A DNA stretch of 64,000 bases from Streptomyces sp. KL109B (GTDB lineage: Bacteria > Actinomycetota > Actinomycetes > Streptomycetales > Streptomycetaceae), in contig NZ_JASERL010000011.1 in assembly GCF_030766935.1 (NCBI RefSeq), positions 186,001 to 250,000 of the forward strand, written 5' to 3'. Below are positions 42,261 through 51,091 of this stretch, piece after piece (within the stretch, counting starts at the first letter, position 1; every line of letters starts with the position of its first letter). The position numbers were made by a program, and so were the translations under genes. The notes beneath the pieces were generated by a model that saw only the letters and a program-made list of their open reading frames with translations, searched no databases and had not been told where the DNA came from.

Positions 42261-43625
42261 GTGACCTCAGCAACCGCAACACACAAGCTGACAGCGCTCG
42301 TTGACGCCTCCGACCGCTTCGCGCACTCGGCCCACGACCTGCGGTCGACCCAGCTCGCGGCCCTGAACGAACGCTTCCAGGACCGCAAGGGCCGCATCAG
42401 GCTGCTGGGCCATCGCGCCCAGGAGGCCGGCATCGTCGAGATCCGCGACCTGCCCGACGTCGTGCCCCTGCTGTTTCCGCACAGCGTCTACAAGAGCTAC
42501 CCGGAGAACTTCCTGACACAGGGGCGCTGGGACCGGCTCGCGAAGTGGCTGGGCACCGTGTCGCCGTACCCTCTCACTCCGGTCGACACCTCGGACCTCG
42601 ACGGCAGCGACCGGATAGACGAGTGGATCGCGCGGCTCGGCGAGCACGGCCACCATGTCTCCTGCTCCAGCGGCACGACCGGAAAGTCGGCGATGCTCCT
42701 CGCCACCGAGCGGGACATGAACTGGTCCCGCAAGGACACGGTGGGTGTGTTCTCGTGGGGTTCCGGTGTGCTGCCGACCGGCGACCGCCGCATGATCGGC
42801 ATCGCGCCGACGACCGCCGTACCGAAGAACATGGTGATCGCCGAGGCACAGGAGCGGGCTTTCGGCGACCCGGCCAAGCCACGCTTCCGGCTGCCGCTGC
42901 CACCGATCACCGTGGGTTCCCTGACGCGGACCGTCCTGCTCCGCAAGAAGATCGCCGAAGGAACCGCGCCGCCGGAGGAGCTCGCCGAGTTCGAGCGCAC
43001 CGCCGCTCAGCGCCAGGAGGCCCTGGAGAGGGCCATGGTGACGGCCGCCGAGACGCTCATCGAGCACCGCGCCGAGAAGCTCTACATCTCCGGCATGTGG
43101 AACGCGCTGCACCAGGTGGCACGGCTCGTGCGCGACATGGGCCACTCCGGTCAGGACTTCCACCCCGACAACTGTCTGTACGTCGGCGGCGGCCTCAAGC
43201 GCGCTCAACTCCCGCCGGACTACCAGCAGTTCGTGCACGAGACGTTCGGCATACCGGCCGATCGGAACTTCCAGAACTACTCGATGCAGGAACTGAACTC
43301 CGGCATGCCCAAGTGCCGAAAGGGCGACCGCTACCACGTTCCGCCGTGGGTGGTGCCGTTCGTGCTCGACGAGTCCGGGGAGCATCTACTGCCGCATGAG
43401 CGCGGTGAGGTCGAGGGGCGGGCCGCGTTCTTCGACCTCGCGCTCGACGGGCGCTGGGGTGGTGTCATCACCGGCGACCGCATCGCCCTGGACCTCGATC
43501 CGTGCGCGTGCGGGGCGGCCGGTCCGTCGATCCGCAACGACATCGTGCGCTATGCGGACCTCGCGGGCGACGACAAGATCGGGTGCGCCGGCACCGTGGA
43601 CGCGTATGTGCGAGGTGTGTCGTGA
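42261..43625 (+). CDS. LuxE-like acyl-protein synthetase
   Basis: 454 residues. The ATP-binding motif is SSGTTGKS at about residues 136-143; FPHSVYKSYPENFL before it and YVGGGLKRAQLPPDYQQ and NYSMQELNSGMPKC after it fit the LuxE branch of adenylating enzymes. LuxE activates a fatty acid to acyl-AMP and moves it to a Cys before reduction by LuxC. The GTG at 42261 follows AGAAGGG by 8 bases and is preferred over a GTG at 42252. Its stop overlaps the GTG of the LuxC-like gene (GTGA), so the two are coupled. No luxAB or luxD is nearby: this is an acid-to-aldehyde system, not bioluminescence. Confidence 0.86.
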   Translation: MTSATATHKLTALVDASDRFAHSAHDLRSTQLAALNERFQDRKGRIRLLGHRAQEAGIVEIRDLPDVVPLLFPHSVYKSYPENFLTQGRWDRLAKWLGTVSPYPLTPVDTSDLDGSDRIDEWIARLGEHGHHVSCSSGTTGKSAMLLATERDMNWSRKDTVGVFSWGSGVLPTGDRRMIGIAPTTAVPKNMVIAEAQERAFGDPAKPRFRLPLPPITVGSLTRTVLLRKKIAEGTAPPEELAEFERTAAQRQEALERAMVTAAETLIEHRAEKLYISGMWNALHQVARLVRDMGHSGQDFHPDNCLYVGGGLKRAQLPPDYQQFVHETFGIPADRNFQNYSMQELNSGMPKCRKGDRYHVPPWVVPFVLDESGEHLLPHERGEVEGRAAFFDLALDGRWGGVITGDRIALDLDPCACGAAGPSIRNDIVRYADLAGDDKIGCAGTVDAYVRGVS

Positions 43626-45019
43626 CGGCGGTCGCTGCGGGTGTGTCGGCGCCGTTCTTCCTGCGTGGCCGCCTTTACGAGGGCCAGGACCGCACCCACC
43701 GTTCCCGCGACCTGGGCGTCGCCTTCACCACGCCCGCCCTGGACCTCGACGGGGCGGTGCATCCGCGCGGCGAGGTGCCGCCCCTGCTCGATGTGCCACT
43801 CGCCGAGATCATCGACTTCCTCGTGGCGACCGGTGAGCGGCTGCGCGCACCGGACAACGCGTTCGTCGCCGACTGCGTCGAGCGCATGGCCGTCACCCAT
43901 CCCCTGCCACGCGAGGTCCTGGAAGAGCAGGTCAGGCACGCCTCGGCCTATCTCGACGCGCGGCTGCTGCGCACCGTGGTGGAGCAGAATTTCCCCGACC
44001 CCGCGGCGCTGGACACCTGGGTGCCCAAGGAGGACTTCACCGGTCGCCACAGCTACGTACGGGCCTTCGCGCCGCGCCTGATCCACGTCCTGCCGGGCAA
44101 CTCGCCGGGCGTCGCGGTGAAGTCGATCGCCCAGGGCGCGCTGGTGAAGGCCGTGAACCTGTTCAAGATGCCGTCCAGCGACCCGTTCACCACCGTCGCG
44201 ATCCTGCGCACCATGGCGAGCATCGAGCCCGGGCACCCCGTCGTGGCGTCCATGTCGGCGGCGTACTGGCGCGGCGGCGACGAGACCGTCGAGCGGGTCC
44301 TGTACCGCCCGCAGTACTTCGACAAGATCGTGGCCTGGGGCGGCGGTGACGCGATCAACAACGTCGTCAAATATCTCGGCCCCGGTTTCCAGTTGGTCTC
44401 CTTCGATCCGAAGACCTCGATCTCGATGATCGGGCGGGAGGCCTTCGTCACCGGCGAGGCACTGGAGCGGACGGCCGAGCTCGCCGCGGCCGACGTGATG
44501 GTGCTCGGCCAGGAGGCCTGTGTCGCGAGCCGCTTCCTGTACGTGGAGGGGGATCACGACGACGCGGACCGATTCTGCGCGCGGCTGCACGCGCACATCG
44601 CCTCGAAGGCGGCGGCCTCCGGGGACAGCCGGCCCCTCGACATGGAGCTGCGCGAGCAGATCGAGACACTACGACTCCTCGACGACGAGTTCCGGGTGTG
44701 GGGCCGGGCCGACGGCAGCGGCGTGGTGATCCGCTCGGACGAGCCGGTGGACTTCCACCCCATCAACAAGGTCGCCAACGTGGTGCGCGTCGACTCGCTC
44801 GACGACGCGGTGCGAGGCGTCACCGTGGCCACGCAGACGGTCGGCTTCCATCCCTTCGACCGGATGGTCGACTACCGCGACCGGCTGGCCAGTTGCGGCG
44901 CACAGCGGGTGGTGCGCCTCGGCGAGGCGGGGCCGAGCACCATCGGCAACCCGCACGACGCCATGTATCCACTGCACCGCTTCGTGCACTGGATGGTGCA
45001 CGAGGACGGGATGCGCTGA
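43622..45019 (+). CDS. LuxC-like acyl reductase
   Basis: 465 residues, aldehyde-dehydrogenase-like fold of the LuxC family. LIHVLPGNSPGVAVKSIAQGALVKAVNLFKMPSSDP is the nucleotide/acyl segment and LGQEACVASRF holds the catalytic Cys at about residue 300. NADPH-dependent reduction of an acyl-thioester or acyl-AMP to an aldehyde is expected. GTG start overlaps the LuxE-like stop. The C-terminal FHPFDRMVDYRDRLASCGAQRVVRLGEAG is typical of the family. Followed after 101 bases by a unit with an aldehyde dehydrogenase, so the direction of flux through the aldehyde is not fixed by context. Confidence 0.87.
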   Translation: MTAVAAGVSAPFFLRGRLYEGQDRTHRSRDLGVAFTTPALDLDGAVHPRGEVPPLLDVPLAEIIDFLVATGERLRAPDNAFVADCVERMAVTHPLPREVLEEQVRHASAYLDARLLRTVVEQNFPDPAALDTWVPKEDFTGRHSYVRAFAPRLIHVLPGNSPGVAVKSIAQGALVKAVNLFKMPSSDPFTTVAILRTMASIEPGHPVVASMSAAYWRGGDETVERVLYRPQYFDKIVAWGGGDAINNVVKYLGPGFQLVSFDPKTSISMIGREAFVTGEALERTAELAAADVMVLGQEACVASRFLYVEGDHDDADRFCARLHAHIASKAAASGDSRPLDMELREQIETLRLLDDEFRVWGRADGSGVVIRSDEPVDFHPINKVANVVRVDSLDDAVRGVTVATQTVGFHPFDRMVDYRDRLASCGAQRVVRLGEAGPSTIGNPHDAMYPLHRFVHWMVHEDGMR

Positions 45020-45049
45020 TCCGGTTCGGCGTGCCGGCGAAGCAGCAGT

Positions 45050-45064
45050 GAGAATCGGGTTCTC
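45050..45064. promoter_or_regulatory. Regulon palindrome, site F
   Basis: GAGAATCGGGTTCTC, one deviation from the 6-3-6 palindrome, centred 64 bp before the start of the four-gene plus-strand unit at 45121 and 30 bases after the LuxC-like stop, so it separates the two units. Confidence 0.75.
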
Positions 45065-45120
45065 TGTAGAGAGAAATGCGGATACCATCAACGCTCATCC
45101 AAGCAACTGACGGAGCAGCC

Positions 45121-45438
45121 ATGGCCAGATACGTCCTGCACGTCGAGTCCCGGCCCGCGAGTCCGGAGGTCGAGGACGAGTTCAACCGCTGGTACGACGA
45201 GGTGCACATTCCCGAAGTGGTGGCGCTCGACGGCATCGTGTCCGCCGTCCGCTTCACGCCCACCGCACCGGACGGCCCGTACATCGCCCACTACGCGCTC
45301 GAGGGCGACCCGGAGCAGGCGGTCAAGAACCTCTCCGCCGCTGCGGCCGACGGCAGGCTCGGGATGTCGGACACCTTGCGCACGGCCCCCGCGCCGCGCA
45401 TGCACATCCTCAAGGTCGCCACGGAGTACCGGCCCTGA
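45121..45438 (+). CDS. Small dimeric alpha/beta-barrel protein (EthD/Dabb-like)
   Basis: 105 residues: MARYVLHVESRPASPEVEDEFNRWYDEVHIPEVVALDGI is the start of the ferredoxin-like dimeric barrel group in which WYDEVHIPE is a hallmark; such proteins are cofactor-free oxygenases, isomerases or stability partners. The ATG at 45121 was chosen because the fold begins there. First gene of the unit with aldehyde dehydrogenase (58 bases on), dioxygenase and SDR. Its exact chemistry cannot be given. Confidence 0.78.
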   Translation: MARYVLHVESRPASPEVEDEFNRWYDEVHIPEVVALDGIVSAVRFTPTAPDGPYIAHYALEGDPEQAVKNLSAAAADGRLGMSDTLRTAPAPRMHILKVATEYRP

Positions 45439-45496
45439 CCGGCACCCGCCCGACGTGCCACGCCATCCGTTCCCCAGGGGAGAGACAAGGGAGACC

Positions 45497-46972
45497 ATGT
45501 CACGGCGTCAACTCATCGACGGGCGACTCGTGGGTGCCGACACCACGTTCGCCTCGTCCAATCCCGCCACCGGCGAGCTGCTGGGCCACGCGCCGGACGC
45601 CACCGAGGAGCAGGCCCGCCAGGCCGTGGCCGCGGCCCGGCGCGCCTTCGACACCACCGGCTGGGGCACCGACCGCGAACTGCGCCGCCGCTGCCTCGAC
45701 CAGCTGCACGGCGCGCTCGTCGACCACCGCGAGGAACTGCGGGAGTTGACGATCGCCGACGCCGGAGCGCCACGCATGCTGACCTACGCGGCGCAGCTCG
45801 ACGAACCGATCGAGCTGGTGCGGTACTACGCGGACCTGCTCAAGAACCACTCGTTCGTCGAGGACATGGGCGTGGTCGAGTACCAGGGGCAGCGCCATCA
45901 CCGATGGGTGGAGTGGGAGGCCGGCGGGGTCGTCGCGGCCATCGTCCCGTACAACTACCCCAATCAGCTGGCCCTGGCCAAGCTGGCACCCGCACTGGCG
46001 GCGGGCTGCACGATCGTCCTCAAGGGCGCACCCGACACTCCCCTCGTCACCCTGGCTCTCGGCGAGATCATCGCCGAGCACACCGACATCCCCGCCGGAG
46101 TCGTCAACATCCTCTCCTCGTCGCGGACTTCGGTCGGCGAGGTGCTCACCACCCACCCCGATGTGGACGTGGTGACGTTCACCGGTGCCAGCCCGACGGG
46201 GCGACGCATCATGGCGGCGGCGAGCGACACGGTGAAGAAGGTCTTCCTCGAACTCGGCGGCAAGTCCGCCCTCGTGGTCCTCGACGACGCCGACTTCAAG
46301 GGCGCCGCCACGTACGCGGCGTACATGATCTGTCTGCACTCGGGCCAGGCCTGCGCGATCACCTCGCGGATGCTGGTGCCGCGCCGCCACCACGACGCCA
46401 TCGTCGAGCAGGTGGCCCGGCGCCTGGAGCGGGTGCGCGTCGGCGACCCCAACGACCCCAAGACGTACATGGGCCCGCTCATCAGCGAGCGGCAGCGCGA
46501 CAAGGTCGACGCGATGGTGCGGCGCGCCGTCGCGGACGGCGCCACGCTCGTGACCGGCGGACAGCGCGTCGATCCCGGGTACTTCTACGCACCCACGCTG
46601 CTCGCCGACGTCGACCCCGACAGCGAGATCGCGCAAGAGGAGGTCTTCGGGCCCGTCCTCGCGGTGATTCCCTACGACGAGGACGCGGGCGACGACGACG
46701 CCGTGCGCATCGCGAACAACTCCATCTACGGCCTTTCCGGCGCCGTGCACAGCGCCGACCGGGAGCGGGCGCTGTCCGTGGCACGGCGCATCCGCACCGG
46801 CACCTTCAGCATCAACGGCGGCAACTACTTCTTCTCCGACACCCCGTTCGGCGGCTACAAGCAGTCCGGAATCGGCCGGGAAAAGGGCGTCGCCGGTCTG
46901 GAGGAATTCATGGAGCGCAAAACGTTCGGCGAGGTGGAAGTGGTGACGGACGAGGCCGGGGGCAACCGATGA
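45497..46972 (+). CDS. NAD(P)-dependent aldehyde dehydrogenase
   Basis: 491 residues. Catalytic Glu in KVFLELGGKSALVV, catalytic Cys in LHSGQACAITSR, nucleotide-binding IVPYNYPNQLALAKLAPALAAG and VTFTGASPTGRRIM, and the C-terminal NGGNYFFSDTPFGGYKQSGIGRE are all present. It oxidises an aldehyde to the acid. AGGGGAGAGACAAGGGAG before ATG 45497 gives a good ribosome site. Its stop overlaps the dioxygenase start by 4 bases. It might act on the aldehyde of the LuxC-like enzyme or one released by the dioxygenase. Confidence 0.94.
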   Translation: MSRRQLIDGRLVGADTTFASSNPATGELLGHAPDATEEQARQAVAAARRAFDTTGWGTDRELRRRCLDQLHGALVDHREELRELTIADAGAPRMLTYAAQLDEPIELVRYYADLLKNHSFVEDMGVVEYQGQRHHRWVEWEAGGVVAAIVPYNYPNQLALAKLAPALAAGCTIVLKGAPDTPLVTLALGEIIAEHTDIPAGVVNILSSSRTSVGEVLTTHPDVDVVTFTGASPTGRRIMAAASDTVKKVFLELGGKSALVVLDDADFKGAATYAAYMICLHSGQACAITSRMLVPRRHHDAIVEQVARRLERVRVGDPNDPKTYMGPLISERQRDKVDAMVRRAVADGATLVTGGQRVDPGYFYAPTLLADVDPDSEIAQEEVFGPVLAVIPYDEDAGDDDAVRIANNSIYGLSGAVHSADRERALSVARRIRTGTFSINGGNYFFSDTPFGGYKQSGIGREKGVAGLEEFMERKTFGEVEVVTDEAGGNR

Positions 46973-47811
46973 GTGTCACCGTCACGGAGCTGACCCCGAC
47001 CACCGGTGTGCAGATCACCGGCCTCGCGGGGGACCGCCTGGTCGACAAGGCGGTCGCCGAGGAATGCCGCGCGGCCCTCGACCGGCGCGGCGTCGTGGTC
47101 TACCGCGAGGCGCACCTGAACGACGCCGACCTGGTCGCCTTCAGCCGCCTCCTCGGCCAGGTCCTGCCGCTGCCGAACGGGGGCGTACCGGGCCACCCCG
47201 AGGTACAGGCCATCACCCGCGACCCGTCCAAGAGCCGTCTAGCCGCCTACCGTGAGGCCACGTTCTTCTGGCACATCGACGGCACGACCAGCGAGGTGCC
47301 GGACAAGGCGACGCTGTTGACCGCGCGCCGGGTGGACGGCGGCGGGGGCGGGGGCGGCGACACCGAGTTCGCCAACACCTACGCCGCGTACGAGGCACTG
47401 ACGCAGGAGGAGCGGGCCGACCTGGAGGACGTACGCGTCGTCCACAGCTTCGCCGCCTCGCAGCTGCACGTCACACCGAACCCGTCGCCCAAGGAACGCG
47501 CCGCCTGGGACCGCAACCCGGCCCGCGAGCACCCGCTGGTGTGGACGCACCAGGACGGCCGCAGGTCGATGCTGCTCGGCACAACGGCCGGCGCGGTCGT
47601 CGGACGGCCGCAGGAGGAGGGGAAGGCGCTCCTTTCGCGCCTCCTCGACTGGACCACGCAGCCACGGTTCACGCTGCGCCACCAGTGGCATCAGGGCGAC
47701 CTGGTGATCTGGGACAACACCGGAATGCTGCACCGGGCGCTGCCGTACGAGCAGTCCTCGTCGCGGCTGATGCACCGCACGTCTCTGGCGGGCGAGGAGG
47801 CCATCGCATGA
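46969..47811 (+). CDS. TauD/TfdA-type Fe(II)/2-oxoglutarate dioxygenase
   Basis: 280 residues. Iron ligands His102 and Asp104 lie in FFWHIDGTTSE and the distal His in TGMLHRALPY; the Arg for 2-oxoglutarate follows in SSSRLMHRTSL. The family hydroxylates next to a heteroatom, releasing aldehyde from ethers or sulfonates, which would fit the aldehyde dehydrogenase upstream. A run of seven glycines interrupts the core just after TARRVD. ATG overlaps the aldehyde dehydrogenase stop, and its stop overlaps the SDR start, so the three are coupled. Confidence 0.92.
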   Translation: MSVTVTELTPTTGVQITGLAGDRLVDKAVAEECRAALDRRGVVVYREAHLNDADLVAFSRLLGQVLPLPNGGVPGHPEVQAITRDPSKSRLAAYREATFFWHIDGTTSEVPDKATLLTARRVDGGGGGGGDTEFANTYAAYEALTQEERADLEDVRVVHSFAASQLHVTPNPSPKERAAWDRNPAREHPLVWTHQDGRRSMLLGTTAGAVVGRPQEEGKALLSRLLDWTTQPRFTLRHQWHQGDLVIWDNTGMLHRALPYEQSSSRLMHRTSLAGEEAIA

Positions 47812-48578
47812 CCGACACGGGTACGACACAGCGGCGGGCGGCACTGGTGACCGGCGGCGGATCCGGCATCGGCCGGGCCATCGCGCTGCGGATGGCGGCG
47901 GACGGGTTCGCGACCGCCGTCCTGGACCTCAACAAGGAGGCCGCGGAGGCGGTGGCCGGGGAGGCGCGGAAGTGCGGCCATGAGGCCATGGCCGTCGGTG
48001 GCGTCGACGTGTCCGACCGCGAGCAGGTCAACGCGGCGGTGGAGCAGGTCCGTGGCGCCTACGGCCCCGTGGTGGTGCTGGTCAACAACGCCGGGAAGAC
48101 GGGCTTCAAGGAGTTCCTGAACATCACGGACGAGGCCTGGGACACCATCCTGGCCGTGAACCTCAGTGGTCCGTTCTATCTGTGCCAGGCCACCGTCCCC
48201 GACATGATCGGCGCCGGCTGGGGCCGCATCGTGAACATCTCGTCGTCCAGCGCGCATTCGGGCCAGCAGTACATGACGCACTACGTCGCGTCGAAGTCCG
48301 GCCTCATCGGCCTGACCAAGTCCCTGGCCCTGGAGTTCGGCCCGCAGGGCATCACGGTGAACACGATCCCGCCCGGCTTCGTGGACACCCCGATGCTGCG
48401 CGGATCGGAGCGGCGCGGCCTGCTCGGCCACTCCGTGGAGGACATCGCGGCGGTGACTCCGGTACGGCGGGCCGGGCGGCCCGAGGACATCGCCGCGGCC
48501 TGCTCGTTCCTGGTGTCGGAGGAGGCCGGGTACGTCACCGGGCAGATCATCGGGGTCAACGGCGGGCGCAACACCTGA
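47808..48578 (+). CDS. Short-chain dehydrogenase/reductase (SDR)
   Basis: 256 residues. TGGGSGIG cofactor motif, LDLNKE pointing to NAD(H), NNAG, Ser in NISSSSAH, YVASK active site and GVNGGRNT end. QYMTHYVASKSGLIGLTKSLALEFGPQGI is the classical FabG-like core. Last gene of the plus-strand unit, coupled by ATGA overlap to the dioxygenase gene and followed by a strong bidirectional terminator. It likely oxidises a secondary alcohol of the pathway. Confidence 0.92.
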   Translation: MTDTGTTQRRAALVTGGGSGIGRAIALRMAADGFATAVLDLNKEAAEAVAGEARKCGHEAMAVGGVDVSDREQVNAAVEQVRGAYGPVVVLVNNAGKTGFKEFLNITDEAWDTILAVNLSGPFYLCQATVPDMIGAGWGRIVNISSSSAHSGQQYMTHYVASKSGLIGLTKSLALEFGPQGITVNTIPPGFVDTPMLRGSERRGLLGHSVEDIAAVTPVRRAGRPEDIAAACSFLVSEEAGYVTGQIIGVNGGRNT

Positions 48579-48581
48579 GGC

Positions 48582-48612
48582 GGCGCCGCACCGTCCACGA
48601 CGGTGCGGCGCC
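48582..48612. terminator. Bidirectional hairpin terminator
   Basis: A perfect 13-bp stem, GGCGCCGCACCGT with its complement, and a CCACG loop, placed between the converging SDR genes that end at 48578 and 48614. No U-run, as is common in streptomycetes. Confidence 0.82.
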
Positions 48613-48613
48613 C

Positions 48614-49453
48614 TTACAGCAGCCGCTGCGGCACATGGTTGGCCCAGCCGCTGTCCGGCCAGTTGAACCAGCCCGATGACGCGTGCGTGCCGCCGTCCGG
48701 GTGCAGCGTCGTGCCCGTCACGTACGAGGAGAGGGCGGAGGCCAGAAAGACGACGCAGCCGGACACGTCCTCGGGGCGGCCGGCGCGGGCCATGGGGATG
48801 GCCGCGGCGAGCCCCTGCGGCGAGCCCAGGGCGCCGTCCCCTTCCTGCCCGAGTGGTCGCAGGCTCGGCGTCGGCACGTAGTCGGGTGCCACGTTGTTGA
48901 CCCGGATGCCGTCCGGTGCGAGCTCGACCGCGAGGGTGCGGGCGAACTGTTCGACGGCCGCCTTCGCCGCCGCGTACACCGCGAAGCCGGGCGCGGCGCG
49001 GTGGGCCTCGATCGTCGACACGTTGACGATGCTGCCGCCGCGGCCGCCCGCCTGGATCCGCGGCACCGCGAGGGCGCAGGCGTGCAGCACATGGCTGAGG
49101 TTGGTGCGGATCAGGGCGTCCCAGCCGCGTGGGCCGGTTTCGGTGAAGGGGGCGCGGAAGGTGCCGCCGACGACGTTGACGAGGATGTCGAGGCGGCCCC
49201 ACCGGCTGTCGACGGCGTCGAAGAGCCTTCGCAGCGTGGGCTCTTCGCGGACGTCGCCCACCTGGACGAGGGCTTCGGGGAGCGTCTCCTGAAGGGCGCG
49301 GGCCGCCTTCTCGTCGCGGTCGACGACGGCCGTGCGGACACCATTGGACGCCAGGTCGCGGACGATCGCGCTCCCGAGCCCGCCGGCCCCGCCCGTGACG
49401 ACGGCGACCGTGTCGGCCAGCCCCGCGCGGCTCGTGAACCAGTCCCCCGCCAT
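48614..49453 (-). CDS. Short-chain dehydrogenase/reductase (SDR)
   Basis: 279 residues. TGGAGGLG cofactor motif, VVDRDE, NVVGG in place of NNAG, Ser in NVSTIEAH and YAAAK. The C-terminal extension ASSGWFNWPDSGWANHVPQRLL, rich in Trp, is longer than usual and may cover the active site. Its start abuts the stop of the CoA ligase gene at 49453 (one-base overlap). Last gene of a five-gene minus-strand unit. Confidence 0.9.
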   Translation of the reverse strand: MAGDWFTSRAGLADTVAVVTGGAGGLGSAIVRDLASNGVRTAVVDRDEKAARALQETLPEALVQVGDVREEPTLRRLFDAVDSRWGRLDILVNVVGGTFRAPFTETGPRGWDALIRTNLSHVLHACALAVPRIQAGGRGGSIVNVSTIEAHRAAPGFAVYAAAKAAVEQFARTLAVELAPDGIRVNNVAPDYVPTPSLRPLGQEGDGALGSPQGLAAAIPMARAGRPEDVSGCVVFLASALSSYVTGTTLHPDGGTHASSGWFNWPDSGWANHVPQRLL

Positions 49454-51006
49454 CAGACGACCCGCGATTCGTGGCCCTGCCAGTAGCGTTCCCGCAGACG
49501 GCGTTTGTACAGCTTGCCGTTGGGGTCACGGGGCAGCGCGTCGGTGAAGTCGACGGTGCGCGGGCACTTGTAGGAGGAGAGTGCGGACCGGCAGTGGGCG
49601 AGCAGCTCGGCCGCCAACTCCGCGGTCCCGGCGCCTTGTCGCGCGGGCTTGACCACGGCCTTGACCGCCTCCCCCATCTCCGCGTCCGGCACACCGATGA
49701 CCGCGACGTCCGCGACCGCCGGGTGCCCGGCCAGCACGTTCTCCGCCTCCTGCGGGTAGATGTTGACACCCCCGGAGATGATCATGTGGGCGCGCCGGTC
49801 CGTGAGGTACAGGTAGCCCTCCGCGTCGAGCCGGCCGATGTCGCCGAGGGTGCGCCAGCCGTGGGCGTCGGTCACGGCGGAGGTCTTGTCCGGGTCGTTG
49901 TGGTAGGCGAAGGAGCGCCCGCCCTCGAAGTACACCAACCCCTCGCACCCGTACGGGAGTTCCTTCCCTGTGCCCTCGTCGACGATGTGGCACGCGGTGG
50001 CGGGCCGGCCCACCGAGCCCGGGTGCGCCAGCCACTCCTCGGCGGTGATGGCGGTGTTGCCGATGTCCTCGGTGCCCGCGTAGTACTCGTGGACGATCGG
50101 CCCCCACCAGTCGATCATCTGCCGCTTCACCGGGATCGGGCAGGGCGCCCCGCTGTGCACGACGACGCGCAGGCTCGACACGTCGTACCGTGCGCGTTCC
50201 TCGCGCTCCAGGCGCAGCATGCGGACGAACATCGTCGGCACGAACTGGGCCTGAGTGACCCGATGTTGCTCGATCAGCTCCAGGCAGCGGCGCGGGTCAA
50301 AGCCGTCCATCGCGACGACGGGGACGCCCAGGCGATGCATGGACATGGAGTAGACGAGCGGCGCCGAGTGGTACAGCGGGGCGGGGTTGAGGAATACGTC
50401 GCCCGGGCGCAGGCCGCCCCCGTTTCCCGCGATGCCGCGGGCGATGAGGGCGGGCGCCGCGGTCGGGTCACCGAACGGCGCTCCCGTCAGTTCCTTGCGC
50501 ACTCCCTTGGGGCGTCCGGTGGTTCCGGAGGAGTAGAGCATCTCGCGGCCCTCGGACTCGTCGGCCTCCGGCAAGGGCTCGTGCGCGGACACCGCGTGGT
50601 CGACCCGGGCCCAGCCGTCGAGTTCGCCGACCGCGCACAGCCGTACGTCGATCGCGTCGAGGTCGAGTCCCGCCACCACCTCCGCCATCCGCTCCGAGGC
50701 GATCAGCGCGCGGGCGCCGCAGTCGTCAAGGATGTACTGGACCTCGGCCGGGTGGAGATGACTGTTCACGGCGGTGTAGCGCAGGCCCGAGCGTTGGGCG
50801 GCCCAGGCCGCGACGAGGAAGGACGGGTGGTTCTCCAGCAGCAGGGCGATGCCGTCGCCGGGTTTCAGGCCTCCGGCTCGCAGGGCCGCGGCCAACCGGG
50901 CGGACCGGTCGTCGAGTTCGGCGAAGGTGAGGGACAACTCGTCCAGCAGGACGGCCGGTGCGTCGGGTGTGCGGTGTGCGTGGGCGCGCAGGGTCAGCGG
51001 TTCCAT
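49453..51006 (-). CDS. Acyl-CoA synthetase (FadD type)
   Basis: 517 residues. Phosphate loop MLYSSGTTGRPKGVRKE, YYAGTEDIGNT where most have YGxTE, TLGDIGRLD, DRRAHMIISGGVNIYPQEAE and C-terminal DPNGKLYKRRL. The unusual TEDIG signature suggests a substrate range apart from the other three ligases. It activates a carboxylic acid with ATP and CoA. Between it and the SDR upstream lies an 85-base gap filled by 9-bp tandem repeats. Confidence 0.92.
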   Translation of the reverse strand: MEPLTLRAHAHRTPDAPAVLLDELSLTFAELDDRSARLAAALRAGGLKPGDGIALLLENHPSFLVAAWAAQRSGLRYTAVNSHLHPAEVQYILDDCGARALIASERMAEVVAGLDLDAIDVRLCAVGELDGWARVDHAVSAHEPLPEADESEGREMLYSSGTTGRPKGVRKELTGAPFGDPTAAPALIARGIAGNGGGLRPGDVFLNPAPLYHSAPLVYSMSMHRLGVPVVAMDGFDPRRCLELIEQHRVTQAQFVPTMFVRMLRLEREERARYDVSSLRVVVHSGAPCPIPVKRQMIDWWGPIVHEYYAGTEDIGNTAITAEEWLAHPGSVGRPATACHIVDEGTGKELPYGCEGLVYFEGGRSFAYHNDPDKTSAVTDAHGWRTLGDIGRLDAEGYLYLTDRRAHMIISGGVNIYPQEAENVLAGHPAVADVAVIGVPDAEMGEAVKAVVKPARQGAGTAELAAELLAHCRSALSSYKCPRTVDFTDALPRDPNGKLYKRRLRERYWQGHESRVV

Positions 51007-51027
51007 GACTCGTCCCCTCGGCCGGGT

Positions 51028-51090
51028 GAGCTGGGCGAACTGAGCGAATTAAGTGAACTGAGCGAACTGGCTGAGCCGGGTGACCTGGGT
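51028..51090. repeat. Seven tandem 9-bp repeats in an intergenic gap
   Basis: Seven imperfect 9-bp units (GAGCTGGGC, GAACTGAGC, GAATTAAGT, GAACTGAGC, GAACTGGCT, GAGCCGGGT, GACCTGGGT) run from 51028 to the base before the stop codon of the SDR at 51092 and fill most of the gap to the CoA ligase start at 51006. The period of 9 is not one helical turn. Function unknown. Confidence 0.75.
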
Positions 51091-51091
51091 G

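Noticed and set aside
42261..45019. Bioluminescence operon
   Set aside because: Only LuxE- and LuxC-like genes occur; the luciferase-like proteins at 21211 and 33494 are single-subunit F420 types in other units.
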